A DNA stretch of 7,632 nucleotides, from NCBI GenBank assembly GCA_016293435.1, contig JAEDEG010000118.1, forward strand, positions 1-7,632, given 5' to 3'. Positions within the stretch are counted from its first letter, which is position 1; each line of letters opens with the position of its first letter. Source of the stretch: Clostridia bacterium. GTDB taxonomy: Bacteria > Bacillota > Clostridia > UMGS1810. The translations under genes were made by a program, and so were the position numbers. Below are positions 6,606 through 7,632 of this stretch, one piece after another. The notes under the pieces are model-generated. The model was not told the DNA's origin, searched no databases, and was given only the letters and a program-made list of their open reading frames with translations.

Positions 6606-7632
6606 ATTGCATCATGTTATACACAAGCTGAGCTGCCTGCGCTCTTGTTACGTTGGAAAAAGCATCAAAGCATAACGCACTCATACCGTTTATGAGCTGT
6701 GCTCTGTAGAGTGTGTCCACAGCCTCCTTGGCATAATCTGAAATTTTGTCATCAAAGTCCGCCTGTTCTCTCACTGCTTCAAGAGTTACGCCCACAAGCT
6801 TTGCTGTTCGATACATAATAACCGCAGCATCCTGACGGGTGATTGCCTCATAGGGAGCAAATGTGCCGTCACCGCGGCCGTTTATGACACCAAGGTCTGC
6901 AAGCTTGTATACATAGGGCGCAAACCAGTCGCCGGAGGATACATCTCTGTAGCTTGCCTCTGCTTTGGGATAATCTGCAAAAAAGCTCTCGGAAATAATT
7001 TTGGCAAATTCCGCACGGCTAAGCTTATTGTCAGGGGCAAATAGATTGTCTCCCACTCCGCTTACAATGCCCTTATTTTTCAAAGCCATTACCGCCTCCT
7101 TAGCCCAGTGATTTGCCATATCGGCAAAAACGGCTTCTGCAACAGGCTTTTCATTTGTATCAGGCTCGGTTATAATGCCGCTCTCTGACCCGGGTACAAC
7201 CGGCACCGCATCATAAGAGCCCGACGAAGAAATACCGCCGCCTCCGCCACCGCCGGTATTGGAGCCTTTTTCGGCTTTTTTCTGAGCGGCAACCTCAACA
7301 TTAAAGCTGTCTTTAAAATCCTCTGCCGATATATAGGTCTTTTTCATGAGAGCCGAAATAACCTTGTCGGGAGATTTGAGACCTTTGTAATCATCGGTAT
7401 CGAGCTCAAGAAAATCTGCATATTCTTCCATTATCAATTTTTCAAACTCTTTGCGGGTAATACCCTCTTTGTTTACAGATGTAACAAACGCCGCTTCTAT
7501 AAGTGCGTCCGCAAAGCTTGAGGAGCTTATCTCAAGCTTTGAAAGCTGTGAGTGAACCGCAGCCTTCTCGTCATCATCTAAGCTCATAAACGGGCTGTCT
7601 GAACATCCCAGAGCTTCTGCATTATTTTCTAT
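6604..7632 (-). CDS. SLH-anchored surface protein, C-terminal part (5' end beyond window)
   Basis: Partial: 342 residues are visible and the frame stays open to the right edge. The Met at 7587 is unlikely to be the true start: there is no Shine-Dalgarno sequence before it, no signal peptide after it, and coding continues upstream (ending CSDSPF before the Met). Numbering from that Met, residues about 1-105 are a helical, acidic/Lys-rich region of the kind often placed before SLH domains in Clostridia; then a Gly/Ser linker (108-124, seven consecutive Gly); then three SLH domains at about 152-200, 213-262 and 277-325. Their anchoring motifs are LSRAEFA (189-195), ITRQDAA (249-255) and VTRAQAA (313-319), all close to the canonical TRAE type, so binding to the secondary cell wall polymer is likely. 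The enzymatic or binding part, if any, lies in the unseen N-terminal portion. The stop TAA overlaps the ribosome binding site of the next gene. Confidence 0.92.
   Translation of the reverse strand: MENNAEALGCSDSPFMSLDDDEKAAVHSQLSKLEISSSSFADALIEAAFVTSVNKEGITRKEFEKLIMEEYADFLELDTDDYKGLKSPDKVISALMKKTYISAEDFKDSFNVEVAAQKKAEKGSNTGGGGGGGISSSGSYDAVPVVPGSESGIITEPDTNEKPVAEAVFADMANHWAKEAVMALKNKGIVSGVGDNLFAPDNKLSRAEFAKIISESFFADYPKAEASYRDVSSGDWFAPYVYKLADLGVINGRGDGTFAPYEAITRQDAAVIMYRTAKLVGVTLEAVREQADFDDKISDYAKEAVDTLYRAQLINGMSALCFDAFSNVTRAQAAQLVYNMMQ
6613..7134 (-). other. Three C-terminal SLH domains of the rightmost gene
   Basis: Each unit shows the SLH pattern: an F/Y-x-D start (VFADMANHWAKEAV, YRDVSSGDWFAPYV, DFDDKISDYAKEAV), a central G-[IV]-[VI]-x-G or LINGM turn, an FAP-type segment (degenerate in the third, FDAF) and a TRAE-type motif. 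All three anchor motifs keep the arginine (SRAE, TRQD, TRAQ). In known S-layer proteins such trimers form a pseudo-three-fold fold that binds pyruvylated cell wall polymer; here that is inferred from the motifs. Confidence 0.93.
7234..7254 (-). repeat. Poly-glycine linker codons
   Basis: Seven consecutive glycine codons (GGC, GGT and GGA mixed) inside a GSNT...ISSSGS stretch join the helical N-terminal region to the SLH domains. The codons are not a perfect single-unit repeat, which argues for selection on the protein (a flexible linker) as well as possible slippage. Such Gly/Ser linkers are common just before C-terminal SLH triplets. Confidence 0.85.

Noticed and set aside
7585..7587. ATG at 7587 as the true start of the rightmost gene
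   Set aside because: The preceding bases (TGTTCAGACAGCCCGTTT on the minus strand) hold no Shine-Dalgarno sequence, no signal peptide follows although SLH proteins need export, and the frame stays open to the window edge.

Overview
The window reads as one minus-strand operon segment from a Gram-positive, probably anaerobic Firmicutes/Clostridia-type bacterium. The clues are strong AGGAGG-type ribosome binding sites, S-layer homology (SLH) domains, Gram-positive signal peptides, and a stalk (copper amine oxidase N-terminal-like) domain inside an exported enzyme. Gut or fermentative Clostridia rich in SLH-bearing carbohydrate-active enzymes, such as Monoglobus and its relatives, are a plausible home, but that is inference and no taxonomic marker is present.

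Transcription runs right to left. At 7632-6604 is the 3' part of a gene whose product ends in a Gly-rich linker and three good SLH domains; its start lies beyond the right edge. Twelve bases later, at 6591-3961, comes a complete 876-residue exported protein with a signal peptide, an N-terminal set of three SLH-like segments (two degenerate) and a long beta-rich body that looks internally repetitive and has no function I can name. Eighteen bases later, at 3942-1, comes a very large exported protein (1314 residues visible, no stop reached). Its order is signal peptide, two lectin-like (LamG/concanavalin-like) modules, a charged helical linker, a stalk domain, a heparinase II/III-type lyase module, and the beginning of a cadherin-like/Ig-like beta-sandwich at the left edge.

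Coding covers essentially the whole window. The two gaps are 12 and 18 bases, and in each the downstream gene's ribosome binding site overlaps or abuts the upstream stop codon, so the genes are probably co-transcribed and translationally coupled. No RNA gene, mobile element, CRISPR array, promoter or terminator was seen.

The simplest joint reading is a cell-surface apparatus: SLH proteins bound to the secondary cell wall polymer, produced together with a large polysaccharide lyase acting on a uronic-acid-containing glycan. The substrate cannot be read from the sequence. The least explained part is the repetitive body of the 876-residue protein. I found no clear evidence of a wholly new kind of system.
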